From Galbula dea (Eukaryota > Chordata > Aves > Piciformes > Galbulidae): a stretch of DNA of 64,000 nt. The position numbers were made by a program, and so were the translations under genes. Positions 62,936 to 64,000 of the stretch are shown here, one piece after another. The notes under the pieces were generated by a model. That model was not told the origin of the DNA and did no database searches. It saw only the letters and a list, made by a program, of their open reading frames with translations. Numbering within the stretch: position 1 is the first letter of the stretch; every line of letters begins with the position of its first letter. The stretch spans positions 1,426,001 through 1,490,000 of the forward strand of contig VWZX01006105.1 of NCBI GenBank assembly GCA_013399015.1, in the 5' to 3' direction.

Positions 62936-63539
62936 ACATATTTCAGAGGCAGGAGGTACTAGGGTAGTATTTATTTCTTTTTTGTAAATTACAAAGATGG
63001 AATATCTATTGGACTTGAAATAAAACAATTTAAAAAGTGTGATAGCTAATGGATCTACTAGGTGAATACAGTCCTGTTTCTATAACAAAGCAAACTTAAA
63101 AATAATTTTTGTTGAAAGCATCACAACAAAACCCAAAGTTTTTTTAATTAAAAAAAAAAAAGCTTAAGAAAATCCTCAAAAAATCACTGTGGAACTTATT
63201 GTAGTGTGACTTAGAGCCACAAGTACTTCTAAGTTTAGTTTTTGCCAAGACATTTCATCCAGAACAGTTCCATTTTATCTCATCTGCTGGGATGACTGCA
63301 AGTTGGAGCACACTTCCTGCACTCAATCTGCAAGTTACTCTTGGCTGCCTGTGGTTCTTACACTGCCTCTCGTAGGGGTGAGTGACAGGCAATCTCATAC
63401 AGACACCAGATGACAAATACCCAGATTCAGTTATTTCCTTGAAAGGAAAGGGAGCCTTCAGCTCATTCATTCCTTATTTAGGAACAAGCTGATCCCATGG
63501 GGGTCCCTTCACTACACATCAATACACAAGACATGCAGA

Positions 63540-64000
63540 ACAACAAAATAGAGTAGTATTTTTATTAAAAAAGCAGCAGTAACCATTCCCCTTCCCAGTC
63601 CTGATCCCCTTCCAAGGAAAGAGCAATTTCAAACCAAAGCAAGGCCAGATGGGTAGTAAAGAAATATTACCAAATTTGCTGGAGACAGCACCATGGTGTT
63701 TGTCAGCACCTGGAAATCCTCATGCCCTAAAACAGGGATTAGCTTCACTGCTAACCCTGGGGAAAAGACCAACAGCTCCCAGTGCCTCCCACTGCAGTAG
63801 CAAGCCCCACTTCCATGTTCTTACAAAGCCTGGCCTAAAGAAAGCCCCTGAGAAGGAATAGGAAAAGGAAGACTAAGGAGTATTTAAACTAAGATTGTCC
63901 ATCTAATCAGGCTTTAGGCCAAGCTGTCAACATTGTTCACAGCAAGGGGATAGTATAGGTCTCCCCTCTGCATCAGCCTCTCTATTCTACAGTTCATTTT
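63540..64000 (-). other. Probable 3' UTR of a convergent minus-strand gene (PDIA6 by synteny)
   Basis: On the minus strand an AATAAA lies at 63566-63561, followed downstream by a TGTTGTTCTGCATGTCTTGT-type GT-rich stretch, which is the layout of a poly(A) site. No coding exon is visible in the last 1.2 kb. In mammals PDIA6 is transcribed toward ATP6V1C2 from this side (known gene order, recalled), so the terminal bases may be its 3' UTR. This is inference only. Confidence 0.35.

Overview
This window is vertebrate nuclear DNA, almost certainly from a bird. It has widely spaced coding exons with GT..AG introns, AT-rich introns, two GC-rich promoter regions, and about thirteen short 5'-truncated fragments of CR1 retrotransposons, the dominant LINE of bird genomes. 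Several fragments keep the ATTCTATG-type 3' end. No prokaryotic, plasmid or viral gene organisation is visible. I cannot name the species from sequence alone.

Two protein-coding genes account for all convincing coding sequence. (1) Positions 1-38910, minus strand: NOL10 (nucleolar protein 10, orthologue of yeast Enp2). Nineteen coding exons were assembled by hand with continuous reading phase. They give residues 1-560, from the initiator MQVSS to the acidic stretch at the left window edge; the last exon or exons lie outside. (2) Positions 44469-62748, plus strand: ATP6V1C2 (V-type proton ATPase subunit C2). Twelve coding exons with continuous phase give a complete 380-residue protein, with a stop codon and a poly(A) signal. 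A non-coding first exon probably lies in the CpG-rich region near 43.4-43.5 kb.

Layout: NOL10 and ATP6V1C2 are divergently transcribed, with about 5.5 kb between start codons. The interval holds the NOL10 promoter (38.9-39.1 kb), a CR1 copy directly upstream of it, a probable degenerate LTR-like repeat (39.6-40.3 kb), a second CR1 (42.6-42.9 kb) and the ATP6V1C2 CpG island. The 14.5-kb NOL10 intron 13 (4123-18578) contains an AT-rich cluster of homeodomain-type motifs near 9.2 kb that resembles a conserved non-coding element. Downstream of ATP6V1C2, a minus-strand poly(A) signal near 63.56 kb suggests the 3' UTR of a convergent gene. By the gene order I know from mammals this would be PDIA6, but no coding sequence of it is in the window.

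The two genes are neighbours by conserved synteny rather than by pathway: one acts in small-subunit ribosome assembly in the nucleolus, the other in vacuolar proton pumping. I found no undescribed multi-gene system. The most notable signals are a duplicated splice donor after NOL10 exon 4, the candidate enhancer in intron 13, an inverted CR1 pair in intron 12, a CR1 abutting the NOL10 promoter with an in-frame open extension, a 32-bp duplication shared by two ATP6V1C2 introns, and absence of the mammalian long-isoform exon of ATP6V1C2.
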